A DNA stretch of 64,000 nt. Source: Sodalis ligni. Its GTDB lineage: Bacteria; Pseudomonadota; Gammaproteobacteria; Enterobacterales; Enterobacteriaceae. Under the pieces are notes generated by a model. That model saw nothing but the letters and a program-made list of their open reading frames with translations, made no database searches and was not told where the DNA came from. The stretch lies in contig NZ_CP075169.1 of NCBI RefSeq assembly GCF_016865525.2, forward strand, positions 4,898,337 to 4,962,336, given 5' to 3'. Below, in pieces: positions 19,973 through 30,879 of the stretch. How positions within the stretch are numbered: position 1 is the stretch's first letter; each line of letters begins with the position of its first letter. Made by a program: the position numbers and the translations under genes.

Positions 19973-21303
19973 TTAACATCGGCGTAAAGGCACAGACCTG
20001 CTCGCAGCGGATGCCGCGACATCGGTTAACATTTCACGATGTTCAATATCTATTATTTCATACTGGGTATTATTGTGGACTGTTATATTATGACTATCAT
20101 TTAGGCGTGGCCCAGCGATGAGGTCGCATATATTCCCGCAGACCAGCTGAGGATCATGTTTTACATCTTTCACTGTCTCTGATTCTACTTTTATTTTGGG
20201 AAGCAGCAGATTCACCATATGATTTCGCCCTTGCTCCTGGGCGATCTTTAGCGCATCTTTATTGCAGCAATCCTTGATAAGAACGCTGGCGCCTTTGGCC
20301 AGCAAATAATTCATCGTCTCTACATCATCGCAGTTCACAGCATGCATCAACGCCGTCCAACCATAGGCATCGAAATCGTTGATATCCCCCTTTAGTGAGA
20401 AAGGTATCCATAATATCGTACCGGGAGCGAAATGACGCCATCATAAAAGGTGTATAACCACGCGTATCCTTAACATTCATGAATTTATAAAGGTCGATGA
20501 GAACAGTTAATATTTTGGATCTGCATCATATTTTAACGCCAAATGTAACGATGTCTCGCCTGCATCATTTACACATCTAAAGTCCTCCGCACTTCTATAT
20601 GACATCTTAAATGCAGGCACGCTATTTACGGCGACGGCATACATCATCGGAGTAAATCCGGCAGTGCCTGCTATAGTCAGGTTTGCACCCGCAAGAAATA
20701 GATTTTCCATTATTTCCAATTTAGTTTGTATTTGCGTTTCATTGCCTAGATTATTAAGGCTTTTTATCAACCATATCACAGCAATATTGTTTTGCTTATC
20801 TTGAATATCTAAGGAAACGCCACTATGAATCAAATCACGTATTTTATTTAAGGAGTCGTTGTTACCGATCGCCTTCATTAAAGGAGTAATGCCATCGTTA
20901 TCCTGTATGGTATTATTAATGTTTTTAGCATACGCCTTTTGCCGTTGTCGAACACAACGTCCATTTCTGGAAACCTGCTTATACTTGATATATTTTTCGA
21001 CAATCATATCGATCGTGGTTATTAATATTCATTTTGCGTTAACTTCAGCAAAAAAATTTCACGTTTACTTATTTTAAGCTTCTCAATCCATTTATTAGTA
21101 TACTCCCGTTCGTTTACTTTCATTTCGAATCGTTTCTCGCTTTCATTAATTGCCCTCTTTACGTTCTTTGTAAGAATATTTAACTCTTCTCTATTTTTAA
21201 TAAAATTCGTATAGTTAGATATCATATGCATAGGCATAGGCATAGGCATAGGCATAGGGTTAATCGAGCCGTAAGGCATAAAGGATTGTAATGTCGCGTT
21301 CAT
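19973..21303 (-). pseudogene. Ankyrin-repeat protein, paralogue A, frameshifted
   Basis: The start at 21303 gives MNATLQSFMPYGSINP, a (Met-Pro)n run from a hexanucleotide repeat, and a basic helical N-terminus (KNVKRAINESEKRFEMKVN). A frame change near 21010 leads to repeats DNDGITPLMKAIGNND, KQNNIAVIWLIKSLNN, GTAGFTPMMYAVAVNS and NDAGETSLHLALKYDA, a stop, then other-frame repeats (GYTPFMMASFRS at about 20430-20460). The last frame (20350-19973) carries ALMHAVNCDDVETMNYLLAKGA and a tail ending SAASRSVPLRRC. Repeat order is the same as in B and C, so the genes arose by tandem duplication. Confidence 0.75.
21218..21256. repeat. Hexanucleotide microsatellite (CATAGG)n inside ankyrin paralogue A
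   Basis: Five to six near-perfect copies of CATAGG lie within the first 30 codons of paralogue A and encode alternating Met-Pro on the - strand. Because the unit is six bases, slippage would change peptide length without shifting frame. Confidence 0.9.
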
Positions 21304-21492
21304 ATATTATCCCTAAAAGTTATATTCGTGCAGTCAATAGTGGTCTAGAAGACTAAAACATATACTGAATAAAAAGTGAGTATATAAATTTTGTACTTAA
21401 AGAGTCGTACGTTTACTCTTCAGAAATAGTCATAGCCTGTTTAATAGAAATTGAGGGCGCTTCTTGTTAAACTTCATGACAAATTGAATTAT

Positions 21493-21540
21493 AAAAAAAC
21501 CGCACCTTAATCAGTTGGTATACAACTTTTGGGGTGCGGT
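21493..21540 (-). terminator. Rho-independent terminator of acnB
   Basis: On the - strand, about 50 bases past the acnB stop, CCGCACC pairs with GGTGCGG around a loop of about 25 bases, followed by a run of seven T. Stem plus T-tract fit an intrinsic terminator. Confidence 0.8.
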
Positions 21541-21590
21541 CCTGGTCCGTCAACGCTGATGAGTTATCTCTCGCCCCGCAGGGCATTCCG

Positions 21591-24188
21591 TTATACCGCG
21601 GTTTGGAAAATTACCTCATCCGCTTTATCGGTGTAAGCCGTCAGCTTGTCAAAGTTCAGGTAACGGTAGGTATCCGCCGCCGTTTTATCTACCTTGGATA
21701 TGGCCTGCAGGTACTCTTCCGGCGTCGGCAGGCGTCCCAGCAGCGAGGTCACTGCCGCCAGCTCGGCCGAGACCAAGTAGACATCCGCCCCGTCTCCCAG
21801 GCGGTTGGGGAAGTTGCGGGTAGAGGTGGAGACCACCGTCGCACCGGCCGCTACCCGCGCCTGGTTGCCCATGCACAGCGAGCAGCCCGGGATTTCGATG
21901 CGGGCTCCGCTTTTGCCGAATACGCTGTAGTAGCCCTCTTCGGTGAGCTGCGCCGCATCCATTTTGGTGGGGGGCGCGACCCACAGCCGGGTCGGCAGCG
22001 CGCCTTTATGCTGATCCAGCAATTTGCCCGCGGCACGGAAGTGACCGATATTAGTCATGCAGGAACCGATAAACACCTCATCGATTTTACTGCCGGCGAC
22101 ATCGGACAACAGCCGCGCATCGTCCGGATCGTTAGGCGCGCAGACAATGGGCTGGGTAATATTCGCCAGGTCGATTTCGAGTACCGCGGCATATTCCGCA
22201 TCATCATCAGCCACCAGCAAATGAGGATCCGCCAGCCAGCTTTCCATGGATTTGATGCGGCGTTCCAACGTGCGGCGGTCGCCATAACCTTCGGTTATCA
22301 TCCACTTCAGCAGCACGATATTGGAACTCAGGTATTCAACGATAGGCGCCTGATCGAGCTTGATGGTGCAGCCCGCCGCAGAACGCTCAGCCGACGCGTC
22401 GGCCAGCTCAAAGGCTTGTTCCACCTTAAGTTCCGGCAAGCCTTCGATTTCCAGGATACGACCGGAGAAAATATTCTTTTTGCCCTTTTTCTCCACCGTC
22501 AGCAAACCTTGCTTAATGGCGAAATAAGGGATGGCGTGCACCAGATCCCGCAAGGTGATGCCCGGCTGCATTTTACCTTTGAAGCGGACCAGCACCGATT
22601 CCGGCATATCCAGCGGCATGACCCCGGTGGCGGCGGCAAACGCCACCAGACCGGAACCGGCCGGGAAAGAAATACCGATGGGGAAGCGGGTATGGGAGTC
22701 GCCGCCGGTGCCCACGGTATCCGGCAGCAGCATACGGTTCAGCCAGGAGTGGATGATGCCGTCGCCGGGACGCAGCGAGACGCCACCGCGGTTCATGATG
22801 AAGTCCGGCAGGGAGTGATGGGTCTGCACGTCCACCGGCTTCGGATAGGCGGCGGTGTGGCAGAAGGACTGCATCACCAGGTCGGCGGAAAAACCGAGGC
22901 AGGCTAAATCCTTCAGCTCATCACGGGTCATCGGCCCGGTGGTATCCTGTGAGCCCACCGAGGTCATCTTGGGCTCGCAGTATTGCCCTGGACGGATGCC
23001 GTCCACGCCGCAGGCGCGGCCGACCATTTTTTGCGCCAGGGTAAAGCCTTTGTCGCTGGCGACGACTTCCCGTGCATGGCGGAAGATTTCGCTTGGGGGC
23101 AATCCTAAGGATTCACGGGCGCGGGACGTCAGCCCCCGGCCGATAATCAGCGGGATACGGCCGCCGGCCCGCACTTCATCCACCAGTACCTGGGTATTGA
23201 GGGAGAAGCCGGCCAGCAGCAGGTCGGTATCGTGCCGGCGGATTTCGCCCTTGAACGGGTAAATATCGATGACATCGCCCATGTTCAGCTCGGAGACGTC
23301 CACTTCAATAGGCAGCGCGCCGGAATCTTCCATGGTATTGAAGAAAATCGGCGCAATCTTGCTGCCCAGCACCACGCCGCCGCTGCGTTTGTTGGGCACG
23401 TGGGGAATATCGTCACCCATGTACCACAGCACCGAGTTGGTGGCGGATTTACGTGAAGATCCCGTGCCAACCACGTCGCCGACGTAGGCCAGGGGAAAGC
23501 CTTTTTGCTTCAGGGTTTCTATCAACTTAAGCGGCCCCGCCACTCCCGGCCGATCGGGCACTATCCCATCGCGGGCATTCTTCAGCATGGCTACCGCGTG
23601 CAGCGGAATATCCGGACGGGACCAGGCATCGGGCGCCGGCGACAGGTCGTCGGTATTGGTTTCGCCGGTGACCTTGAACACCGTGACGGTAATCTTTTCC
23701 GCCAGCGGCGGACGGGACAGGAACCATTCGGCATCGGCCCAAGAGCGCATGACTTCCAAAGCGTGGGGGTTGCCGGCCTTGGCCTTGGCTTCAACGTCGT
23801 AAAAGCTGTCGAACATCAGCAGCATGGATTTCAATGCATTGGCGGCTAAGGGCGCCAGCGCCTTATCGTCCAGCGCATCCACCAGGGGCTGGATGTTATA
23901 GCCGCCCTGCATGGTACCCAGCAGCTCAACGGCTTTTTCAGGGCTTATCAGGGGAGATACGGCTTCACCCTTGACGACGGCCGCCAGAAAACCGGCCTTT
24001 ACGTAGGCCGCTTCATCGACGCCGGGAGGAACACGGTTACTCACGAGATCAAGCAGGAATGCTTCTTCGCCGGTGGGCGGATTTTTCAGTAATTCAATCA
24101 GCGCCGCCATTTGTACGGCATCAAGAGGTTTTGGCACAATCCCCTGGGCAGTACGCTCGGCAACGTGCTTACGATAATCATCTAGCAC
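21591..24188 (-). CDS. acnB: Aconitate hydratase B AcnB
   Basis: AcnB is the main TCA-cycle aconitase, interconverting citrate and isocitrate; it also acts on 2-methylisocitrate and, as apo-protein, can bind mRNA. The 865-residue product has the E. coli length. The N-terminal helical and swivel domains precede the catalytic core, with substrate-loop residues in [29 protein letters not shown], and the [4Fe-4S] cysteines in [13 protein letters not shown] and [13 protein letters not shown]. Its own terminator follows. The accessory island abuts its 3' side. Confidence 0.98.
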   Translation of the reverse strand: MLDDYRKHVAERTAQGIVPKPLDAVQMAALIELLKNPPTGEEAFLLDLVSNRVPPGVDEAAYVKAGFLAAVVKGEAVSPLISPEKAVELLGTMQGGYNIQPLVDALDDKALAPLAANALKSMLLMFDSFYDVEAKAKAGNPHALEVMRSWADAEWFLSRPPLAEKITVTVFKVTGETNTDDLSPAPDAWSRPDIPLHAVAMLKNARDGIVPDRPGVAGPLKLIETLKQKGFPLAYVGDVVGTGSSRKSATNSVLWYMGDDIPHVPNKRSGGVVLGSKIAPIFFNTMEDSGALPIEVDVSELNMGDVIDIYPFKGEIRRHDTDLLLAGFSLNTQVLVDEVRAGGRIPLIIGRGLTSRARESLGLPPSEIFRHAREVVASDKGFTLAQKMVGRACGVDGIRPGQYCEPKMTSVGSQDTTGPMTRDELKDLACLGFSADLVMQSFCHTAAYPKPVDVQTHHSLPDFIMNRGGVSLRPGDGIIHSWLNRMLLPDTVGTGGDSHTRFPIGISFPAGSGLVAFAAATGVMPLDMPESVLVRFKGKMQPGITLRDLVHAIPYFAIKQGLLTVEKKGKKNIFSGRILEIEGLPELKVEQAFELADASAERSAAGCTIKLDQAPIVEYLSSNIVLLKWMITEGYGDRRTLERRIKSMESWLADPHLLVADDDAEYAAVLEIDLANITQPIVCAPNDPDDARLLSDVAGSKIDEVFIGSCMTNIGHFRAAGKLLDQHKGALPTRLWVAPPTKMDAAQLTEEGYYSVFGKSGARIEIPGCSLCMGNQARVAAGATVVSTSTRNFPNRLGDGADVYLVSAELAAVTSLLGRLPTPEEYLQAISKVDKTAADTYRYLNFDKLTAYTDKADEVIFQTAV

Positions 24189-24554
24189 GACGTTCTCCTC
24201 GCTTTTATTGTCATTGCTCGTTGTTCAATACTGAACTGACAGCACCTGGTTTGCAGCGCATCGTCGCGGGGCGCCGCCATTGAAAAAAGGACCTTTATAC
24301 CCGGTGTCGGGTTGCCAGTTTATCAGGATTAATTTGCATTGTTAATTTGTTTACATCTAAGTAACATTATTTTTTTTCGCTGAAACGTTAAGGCGTTAGC
24401 GATCCTGGCAGTTGCTCTTAAAACGGCGTTTAGCGGATTTAAATTAACATCCTTTACCTATGACCAGCCATAGCAAAGCAGCGAAATACTAAGGAGAGTT
24501 TGTAAGCAAAAAAAATCACCTGACGGTATCGCCAGGTGACAGGGGGAGAGGAGA
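24189..24554. other. acnB upstream region and lpd terminator region
   Basis: About 365 bases with no gene. It contains the acnB leader and promoter region (AT-rich at about 24330-24390) and the lpd terminator at 24507-24540. No specific operator was identified by eye. Confidence 0.6.
24507..24540 (-). terminator. Rho-independent terminator of the pdh operon (after lpd)
   Basis: On the - strand, GTCACCTGGCG...CGTCAGGTGA forms a stem (CACCTG with CAGGTG) around a short loop, followed by eight T. It lies about 15 bases after the lpd stop. Confidence 0.88.
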
Positions 24555-25982
24555 CTATTTCTTTTTCTTGGCTTTGGCATTCGGCAGATCGGTGATGCTG
24601 CCTTCGTAGACTTCCGCCGCCAAACCCACCGACTCATGCAGGGTCGGGTGGGCATGAATGGTCAGGGCAATGTCTTCCGCATCGCAGCCCATCTCAATGG
24701 CCAGACCGATTTCACCCAGCAGTTCGCCGCCGTTAACGCCCACCACCGCGCCGCCGATAACCCGATGGGTCTCTTTGTCGAAGATAAGCTTGGTCATGCC
24801 GTCCTGGCAATCGGACGCGATGGCGCGGCCGGACGCCGCCCATGGGAAGGTGGCGACTTCATAGCTGATGCCTTTTTCCTTGGCTTCTTTTTCAGTCACG
24901 CCGACCCAGGCAACTTCCGGTTCGGTGTAGGCTATGGAGGGGATCACCTTGGGATCGAAGTAGTGTTTTTTACCGGCGATCACTTCCGCCGCCACGTGGC
25001 CTTCATGGGTGCCTTTGTGCGCCAGCATCGGCTGTCCGACGATATCGCCGATGGCATAGATGTGCGGTACATTGGTACGCAGCTGCTTATCGACCCGGAT
25101 AAATCCGCGATCGTCCACTTCCACGCCGGCTTTGCCCGCATCCAGCATCTTGCCGTTGGGTACGCGGCCGATGGCCACCAGCACCGCATCGTAACGCTGC
25201 GGATCGGCAGGGGCCTTTTTTCCTTCCATGCTGACGTAGATACCGTCTTCACGCGCTTCAACGGTGGTGACCTTGGTCTCCAGCATCAGGTTGAACTGCT
25301 TGCTGATCCGTTTGGTGTAAACCTTCACGACGTCTTTATCGGCTACCGGAATGACCTGGTCGAACATTTCCACCACGTCGATTTTGGAACCCAGGGCATA
25401 GTACACGGTGGCCATTTCCAGGCCGATGATGCCGCCGCCCATGACCAGCAAACGCTCCGGTACCGTACGCAGTGCCAACGCATCCGTTGAATCCCAGACG
25501 CGGGGATCGTCATGGGGTATAAAAGGCAATGTGATGGGGCGCGAGCCCGCGGCGATAATCGCATTGTCAAAATTGATAATGGTGGCGCCATTCTCGCCGT
25601 CCACCTGCAGGGTATTGGCGCCGGTGAATTTACCCACCCCCTGCACAACCTTGACCTTTCGGGCTTTGGCCATGCCGGTCAGGCCGCCGGTCAGCTGATT
25701 GACCACTCGTTCTTTCCAGGTACGCACTTTATCAATGTCGGTTTTCGGTTCACCGAAGGTAATGCCGTTTTCGCTTAATGCTTTTGCTTCTTCAATGACC
25801 TTGGCCACGTGCAATAACGCTTTGGAAGGGATACAGCCAACGTTCAGACAAACGCCGCCCAGGGTGGCGTAACGTTCCACCAGCACGGTTTCCAACCCTA
25901 AATCGGCGCAGCGGAAGGCGGCGGAATATCCTCCCGGACCGGCCCCAAGTACCACTACCTGGGTTTTGATTTCAGTACTCAT
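24555..25982 (-). CDS. lpd: Dihydrolipoyl dehydrogenase Lpd (E3)
   Basis: Lpd reoxidises dihydrolipoyl groups of pyruvate and 2-oxoglutarate dehydrogenases and of the glycine cleavage system, using FAD and NAD+. The 475-residue product has the FAD motif GAGPGGYSAAFRCA, the redox disulfide GGVCLNVGCIPSK, the NAD-binding GGGIIGLEMA and the C-terminal catalytic HAHPTLHES. Two ATGs sit in tandem at 25985 and 25982; the second matches the E. coli start. It lies about 230 bases after aceF, so it may have its own promoter, as lpd does in E. coli. The tail is Lys-rich. Confidence 0.97.
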   Translation of the reverse strand: MSTEIKTQVVVLGAGPGGYSAAFRCADLGLETVLVERYATLGGVCLNVGCIPSKALLHVAKVIEEAKALSENGITFGEPKTDIDKVRTWKERVVNQLTGGLTGMAKARKVKVVQGVGKFTGANTLQVDGENGATIINFDNAIIAAGSRPITLPFIPHDDPRVWDSTDALALRTVPERLLVMGGGIIGLEMATVYYALGSKIDVVEMFDQVIPVADKDVVKVYTKRISKQFNLMLETKVTTVEAREDGIYVSMEGKKAPADPQRYDAVLVAIGRVPNGKMLDAGKAGVEVDDRGFIRVDKQLRTNVPHIYAIGDIVGQPMLAHKGTHEGHVAAEVIAGKKHYFDPKVIPSIAYTEPEVAWVGVTEKEAKEKGISYEVATFPWAASGRAIASDCQDGMTKLIFDKETHRVIGGAVVGVNGGELLGEIGLAIEMGCDAEDIALTIHAHPTLHESVGLAAEVYEGSITDLPNAKAKKKK

Positions 25983-26214
25983 CATGACCTCTTATTTGTT
26001 TATCCGTCGGTTAAGTCGCTCATTTTCATAGGAATCAGAGACATAACGTACTGTCGCCACCGGGACGCCTCCATCGAGCCCAGTTTACAGAAATGTTAAT
26101 AATCGGCAAAGCCGGTTCGAACGGGGCGAAACCTGTTTGCCCGGGCGGGGAAGCCGCGCTCCCCGCCGGAGTCACATCAAACAATCCGGCCGGCCCGGCG
26201 GGCCGGCCCTGGGT

Positions 26215-28194
26215 TTACATCACCAAACGACGAATATCGGACATCACGTTATTGATGAAGCTGATAAAACGAGCACCCGCCGCACCGTCTATAACCCGGT
26301 GATCATAAGACAGGGAGAGCGGCAACATCAGACGCGGCGTGAACTCTTTGCCGTTCCAGACCGGCTTGAACGCCGATTTGGAGACGCCGAGAATAGCCAC
26401 TTCCGGTGCGTTGACGATAGGCGTAAAGGACGTGCCGCCGATGCCGCCGAGGCTGGAGATAGTGAAACATCCCCCCTGCATATCGGAGGAGGTCAGCTTG
26501 CCGTCGCGGGCCTTTTTGGAAATAACCGCCAGCTCGCGGGACAATTCGACGATGCCCTTTTTATTCACATCGCGGAATACCGGCACCACCAGTCCGTTGG
26601 GAGTATCTACCGCCACGCCGATATTGATGTATTTTTTCAGCGTCAGCGTCTGGGCATCCTCGGACAGGGAGCTGTTGAAACGCGGCATCTCTTCCAGGGC
26701 CTTGGCCACCGCCTTCATGATAAACACCAGGGGGGTGATTTTCACATCCAGCTTTTTCTTCTCGGCTTCCGCATTCTGCTCTTTGCGGAACGCCTCGACT
26801 TCGGTGATATCCGCTTCGTCAAACTGGGTGACATGGGGGATCATGACCCAGTTGCGATGCAGGTTGGCGCCGGAAATTTTCTGAATCCGGCCCAGCGCCA
26901 CCTCTTCGGTCTCGCCGAACTTGCTGAAATCCACCTTGGGCCAGGGCAGCAGACCCGGCAGAGACCCGCCGGTACCGGCGGCCGGCGCGGCTTCCGCGCG
27001 TTTGACCGCGTCTTTTACATAAGCCTGGATATCTTCGCGCAGGATCCGGCCTTTGCGCCCGGTACCCTTCACCTTGGCCAGATCGACACCGAACTCCCGC
27101 GCCAAACGGCGGATGACCGGGGTAGCGTGGACATAAGCGTCGTTTTCGGCAAATTCGCCTTTTGCCCCGGCGCCGGTGGTGGCGGCGGCATTCTTGTTTG
27201 CCGCCGATGCCGGAGCAGGCGCCGCCGCCGCCGCGGTTTCCGTTTTACCGGCAGCGGGGGCCGGCGCGGCTTCGGTTTTGCCGGTAGACGGGGCAGGCGC
27301 GGCGCCTGCCACTTCAAACACCATGATCAGCGAACCGGTGCTGACTTTATCGCCGGTGGCGACCTTGATCTCTTTCACCGTGCCGGCAAAGGGCGCCGGG
27401 ACTTCCATCGAGGCTTTGTCCCCTTCCACCGTGATCAGGGATTGCTCCGCCGCCACGGTGTCGCCCACTTTGACCATGACCTCGGTGACTTCCACTTCAT
27501 CGCCGCCGATATCCGGTACGTTAACGTCCTTGACGCCGCCCGACTGGGCCGGAGCGGCTTCGGCGGCAGGCTTGTTAGCCGCCGGGGCCGCGACGGCTTC
27601 ACCGCCCTCGCCCGCCACCTCGAACACCATAATCAGCGAGCCGGTGCTGACCTTATCGCCGGTGGCGACCTTGATCTCTTTCACCGTGCCGGCAAAGGGC
27701 GCAGGGACTTCCATCGAGGCTTTGTCCCCTTCCACCGTGATCAGGGATTGCTCCGCCGCCACGGTGTCGCCCACTTTGACCATGACCTCGGTGACTTCCA
27801 CTTCGTCGCCGCCGATATCCGGTACGTTAACCTCTTTGCTGCCGCCGGATTTAACCGGTGACGGTGTGGATTCCGCCTGCCTGGCGTCGTTTTGCCGTCC
27901 GGACGCGGCAGGTTTGGCATCGCCTTGCCCCTCGGCCTTGGCCGGCGCTTCTTCGCCCGCCGCAGCGTCGTCAAAGACCATGATAAGCGAGCCGGTAGTG
28001 ACTTTGTCCCCCACGGCCACTTTCAGCTCTTTGATTACCCCCGCCCGGGGGGAAGGGACTTCCATCGAGGCTTTATCCCCTTCCACGGTGATCAGGGATT
28101 GTTCGGCGCTGACGCTGTCGCCAACCTTGACCAGCACTTCGGTCACTTCAACTTCATCGGTACCGATATCCGGCACGTTGATTTCAATAGCCAT
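26215..28194 (-). CDS. aceF: Dihydrolipoyl acetyltransferase AceF (E2)
   Basis: AceF forms the core of the pyruvate dehydrogenase complex and transfers acetyl groups to CoA. The 659-residue product (E. coli 630) has three N-terminal lipoyl domains, each with the lipoyl-lysine motif GDKASMEVP, separated by Ala/Pro-rich linkers. A peripheral E3-binding domain follows ([27 protein letters not shown]), then the catalytic domain ending in [15 protein letters not shown] with the active-site His and Asp. The second and third lipoyl segments are nearly identical in DNA. It is 15 bases from aceE in the same operon. Confidence 0.97.
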   Translation of the reverse strand: MAIEINVPDIGTDEVEVTEVLVKVGDSVSAEQSLITVEGDKASMEVPSPRAGVIKELKVAVGDKVTTGSLIMVFDDAAAGEEAPAKAEGQGDAKPAASGRQNDARQAESTPSPVKSGGSKEVNVPDIGGDEVEVTEVMVKVGDTVAAEQSLITVEGDKASMEVPAPFAGTVKEIKVATGDKVSTGSLIMVFEVAGEGGEAVAAPAANKPAAEAAPAQSGGVKDVNVPDIGGDEVEVTEVMVKVGDTVAAEQSLITVEGDKASMEVPAPFAGTVKEIKVATGDKVSTGSLIMVFEVAGAAPAPSTGKTEAAPAPAAGKTETAAAAAPAPASAANKNAAATTGAGAKGEFAENDAYVHATPVIRRLAREFGVDLAKVKGTGRKGRILREDIQAYVKDAVKRAEAAPAAGTGGSLPGLLPWPKVDFSKFGETEEVALGRIQKISGANLHRNWVMIPHVTQFDEADITEVEAFRKEQNAEAEKKKLDVKITPLVFIMKAVAKALEEMPRFNSSLSEDAQTLTLKKYINIGVAVDTPNGLVVPVFRDVNKKGIVELSRELAVISKKARDGKLTSSDMQGGCFTISSLGGIGGTSFTPIVNAPEVAILGVSKSAFKPVWNGKEFTPRLMLPLSLSYDHRVIDGAAGARFISFINNVMSDIRRLVM

Positions 28195-28209
28195 TAAGTT
28201 ATCTACCTC

Positions 28210-30879
28210 TTATGCCAGGCGCGGGTTGACTTTATCAGCATCGATGCCGAACTTGGTGATGGCCTGCGCCACCACGCCGGTGTCGATATCGCCGCGTTTG
28301 GCCAGTTCACCCAGAGCGGCAACCACTACATAAGCCGCATCCACCTCAAAGTGGTGGCGCAAATTTTCACGACTGTCGGAACGACCGAATCCGTCGGTGC
28401 CCAGTACCCGGAATTCACTGGCCGGGATGAAGTTGCGGATTTGTTCGGCAAACAGTTTCATATAATCGGTGGAGGCCACCGCCGGCGCGTCGTTCAGCAC
28501 CTGGGCAACATAAGGCACCCGCGGTTTTTCCGCCGGATGCAGCATGTTCCAGCGCTCGCAATCCTGCCCGTCGCGGGCCAGTTCGGTGAAGGAAGTGACG
28601 CTGTAGACATCGGAGCCGACGCCGTAGTCTTTCGCCAAAATGGCCGCCGCTTCGCGCACATGGCGCAGTATGGCTCCGGACCCCATCAGCTGTACCTTGC
28701 CTTTGGAGCCTTCCAGGGTTTCCAGTTTATAGATGCCCTTGCGAATGCCCTCTTCCGCCCCTTGCGGCATGGCCGGCATATGGTAGTTCTCGTTCAGCGT
28801 GGTCAGGTAATAATAGACATTTTCCTGATGTTCGCCGTACATGCGCGTCAAGCCGTCATGCATGATCACCGCCACTTCATAGGCGTATGCCGGATCGTAG
28901 GAGATACAGTTGGGGATGGTCAGGGACTGGATATGGCTGTGGCCGTCTTCATGCTGCAAGCCTTCGCCGTTCAGGGTGGTGCGGCCCGAGGTTCCGCCGA
29001 TAAGGAAGCCGCGCGCCTGCTGATCCCCTGCCGCCCAGCACAAATCGCCGATGCGCTGGAAACCGAACATGGAATAGTAGATATAGAAGGGGATCATCGG
29101 CAGGTCGTTGCTGCTGTAGGACGTTGCCGCCGCCAGCCAGGAGGAGGCCGCCCCCAGTTCGTTGATGCCTTCCTGCAGGATCTGGCCCTTTTCATCTTCG
29201 CGGTAGTACGCTACCTGCTCGCGGTCCTGAGGCGTATATTGCTGGCCGTTCGGACTGTAGATACCGATTTGCCGGAACAGACCTTCCATACCGAAGGTCC
29301 GTGCTTCATCGGCAATGATGGGCACCAGGCGATCTTTGATGGACGGGTTTTTCAACATGACGTTCAGCACCCGCACAAAGGCGATGGTGGTGGAAATTTC
29401 TTTTTTCTGCTCTTCCAGCAGCGCGCCGAAATCTTCCAGAGACGGCAAAACCAGCGGCTTGGTGAAATTCTTCAGGCGGGTGGGCACATAACCTTGCAGG
29501 GCCTTGCGGCGATCGTGGAGATATTTGTACTCCTCGGAGCCTTCCTTGAAGGTGATGTACGGCAGTTGTTCCACCTGGTCATCGGGCACCATGTCGGACA
29601 GATTGAAACGATCGCGGAAATAGCGCACGCCGTCCATGTTCATCTTCTTGACCTGATGGGCGATATTCATGCCTTCCGCCGTTTCTCCCATGCCGTAGCC
29701 CTTGATGGTGTGGGCCAGTATGACGACGGGTTTACCGGTGGTCTTTTGCGCTTTTTGCAGCGCGGCGAAAACTTTGCGCGGGTCGTGGCCGCCACGGTTC
29801 AGCGCCCAGACCTCGTCGTCGCTCATGTCTTTAACCAGTGCGGCGGTTTCCGGATATTTACCGAAGAAATGCTCACGCACGTAGGCGCCGTTTTTCGATT
29901 TGAAAGTCTGGTAATCGCCGTCGACGGTTTCATTCATCAATTGAATCAGTTTGCCGCTGGTGTCTTTGCGCAGCAGTTCGTCCCAGCGGGTGCCCCAAAT
30001 CACCTTGATCACTTCCCAGCCGGCGCCGCCGAAGATGCCTTCCAGCTCGTTGATGATTTTACCATTGCCGGTCACCGGACCGTCCAGGCGCTGCAGGTTG
30101 CAGTTGATGATAAAGACCAGGTTATCCAGCTTTTCGCGGGTGGCGATGGTAATCGCCCCCTTGGATTCCGGCTCATCCATCTCGCCGTCGCCCAGGAAGG
30201 CATACACGGTCTGAGCGGTGGTGTCTTTCAAACCGCGGTGATTCAGATACTTCAGGAATTTGGCCTGATAAATGGCGCTCACCGGCCCCAATCCCATGGA
30301 CACCGTGGGGAACTGCCAGAACTCCGGCAGCAGCTTCGGATGGGGATAGGAAGGCAGGCCTTTACCGTGCACTTCCTGCCGGAAATTATTCATTTGATCT
30401 TCGGTCAGGCGGCCTTCAAGAAAGGCGCGGGCATAGATGCCAGGGGAGATATGGCCCTGGAAATAGACCAGATCGCCGCCGTCCTTGTCGCTGCGGGCGC
30501 GGAAGAAATGATTGAAGCACACTTCATAAATAGTGGCTGAGGATTGGAACGATGCCATATGGCCGCCCAGATCCAGATCTTTCTTCGAGGCGTGCAATAC
30601 CGCCATCACCGCGTTCCAGCGTATGGCCGAACGAATGCGGCGTTCAAGTTCCAAATTACCAGGGTACTCAGGCTGATCTTCTACCGGGATGGTATTGATA
30701 TAATTACGGCCTGAAGCACCAGCAGCGATACTGACGCCACCTTTACGAGCCCCGTCCAGCACTTGATCAATCAAGAACTGGGCGCGCTCAATACCCTCTT
30801 CACGGATAACCGATTCGATCGCCTGTAGCCAGTCGCGTGTTTCGATCGGATCCACGTCATTGTATAAACGTTCTGACAT
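28210..30879 (-). CDS. aceE: Pyruvate dehydrogenase E1 component AceE
   Basis: AceE decarboxylates pyruvate with thiamine diphosphate and acetylates the lipoyl groups of AceF. The 889-residue product (E. coli 887) starts MSERLYNDVDPIETRDWLQAI. It shows the ThDP-Mg motif GDGEMDEPESKG with its downstream NCNLQRLDG, and the conserved GGTSGRTTLNGEGLQHEDGH region. It is the first structural gene of aceEF-lpd, 128 bases after pdhR. Confidence 0.98.
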   Translation of the reverse strand: MSERLYNDVDPIETRDWLQAIESVIREEGIERAQFLIDQVLDGARKGGVSIAAGASGRNYINTIPVEDQPEYPGNLELERRIRSAIRWNAVMAVLHASKKDLDLGGHMASFQSSATIYEVCFNHFFRARSDKDGGDLVYFQGHISPGIYARAFLEGRLTEDQMNNFRQEVHGKGLPSYPHPKLLPEFWQFPTVSMGLGPVSAIYQAKFLKYLNHRGLKDTTAQTVYAFLGDGEMDEPESKGAITIATREKLDNLVFIINCNLQRLDGPVTGNGKIINELEGIFGGAGWEVIKVIWGTRWDELLRKDTSGKLIQLMNETVDGDYQTFKSKNGAYVREHFFGKYPETAALVKDMSDDEVWALNRGGHDPRKVFAALQKAQKTTGKPVVILAHTIKGYGMGETAEGMNIAHQVKKMNMDGVRYFRDRFNLSDMVPDDQVEQLPYITFKEGSEEYKYLHDRRKALQGYVPTRLKNFTKPLVLPSLEDFGALLEEQKKEISTTIAFVRVLNVMLKNPSIKDRLVPIIADEARTFGMEGLFRQIGIYSPNGQQYTPQDREQVAYYREDEKGQILQEGINELGAASSWLAAATSYSSNDLPMIPFYIYYSMFGFQRIGDLCWAAGDQQARGFLIGGTSGRTTLNGEGLQHEDGHSHIQSLTIPNCISYDPAYAYEVAVIMHDGLTRMYGEHQENVYYYLTTLNENYHMPAMPQGAEEGIRKGIYKLETLEGSKGKVQLMGSGAILRHVREAAAILAKDYGVGSDVYSVTSFTELARDGQDCERWNMLHPAEKPRVPYVAQVLNDAPAVASTDYMKLFAEQIRNFIPASEFRVLGTDGFGRSDSRENLRHHFEVDAAYVVVAALGELAKRGDIDTGVVAQAITKFGIDADKVNPRLA

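Noticed and set aside
26137..28333. Long antisense frames over aceF rich in Gly/Arg/His or Ser/Thr/Pro
   Set aside because: Composition reflects reverse translation of the Ala/Pro linkers and repeated lipoyl domains; there is no start signal or domain.
28351..30540. A 729-codon open frame antisense to aceE
   Set aside because: It mirrors the high-GC codon pattern of aceE, has no recognisable domain, and aceE is clearly the real gene. Similar antisense frames over aceF, acnB and secA were rejected for the same reason.
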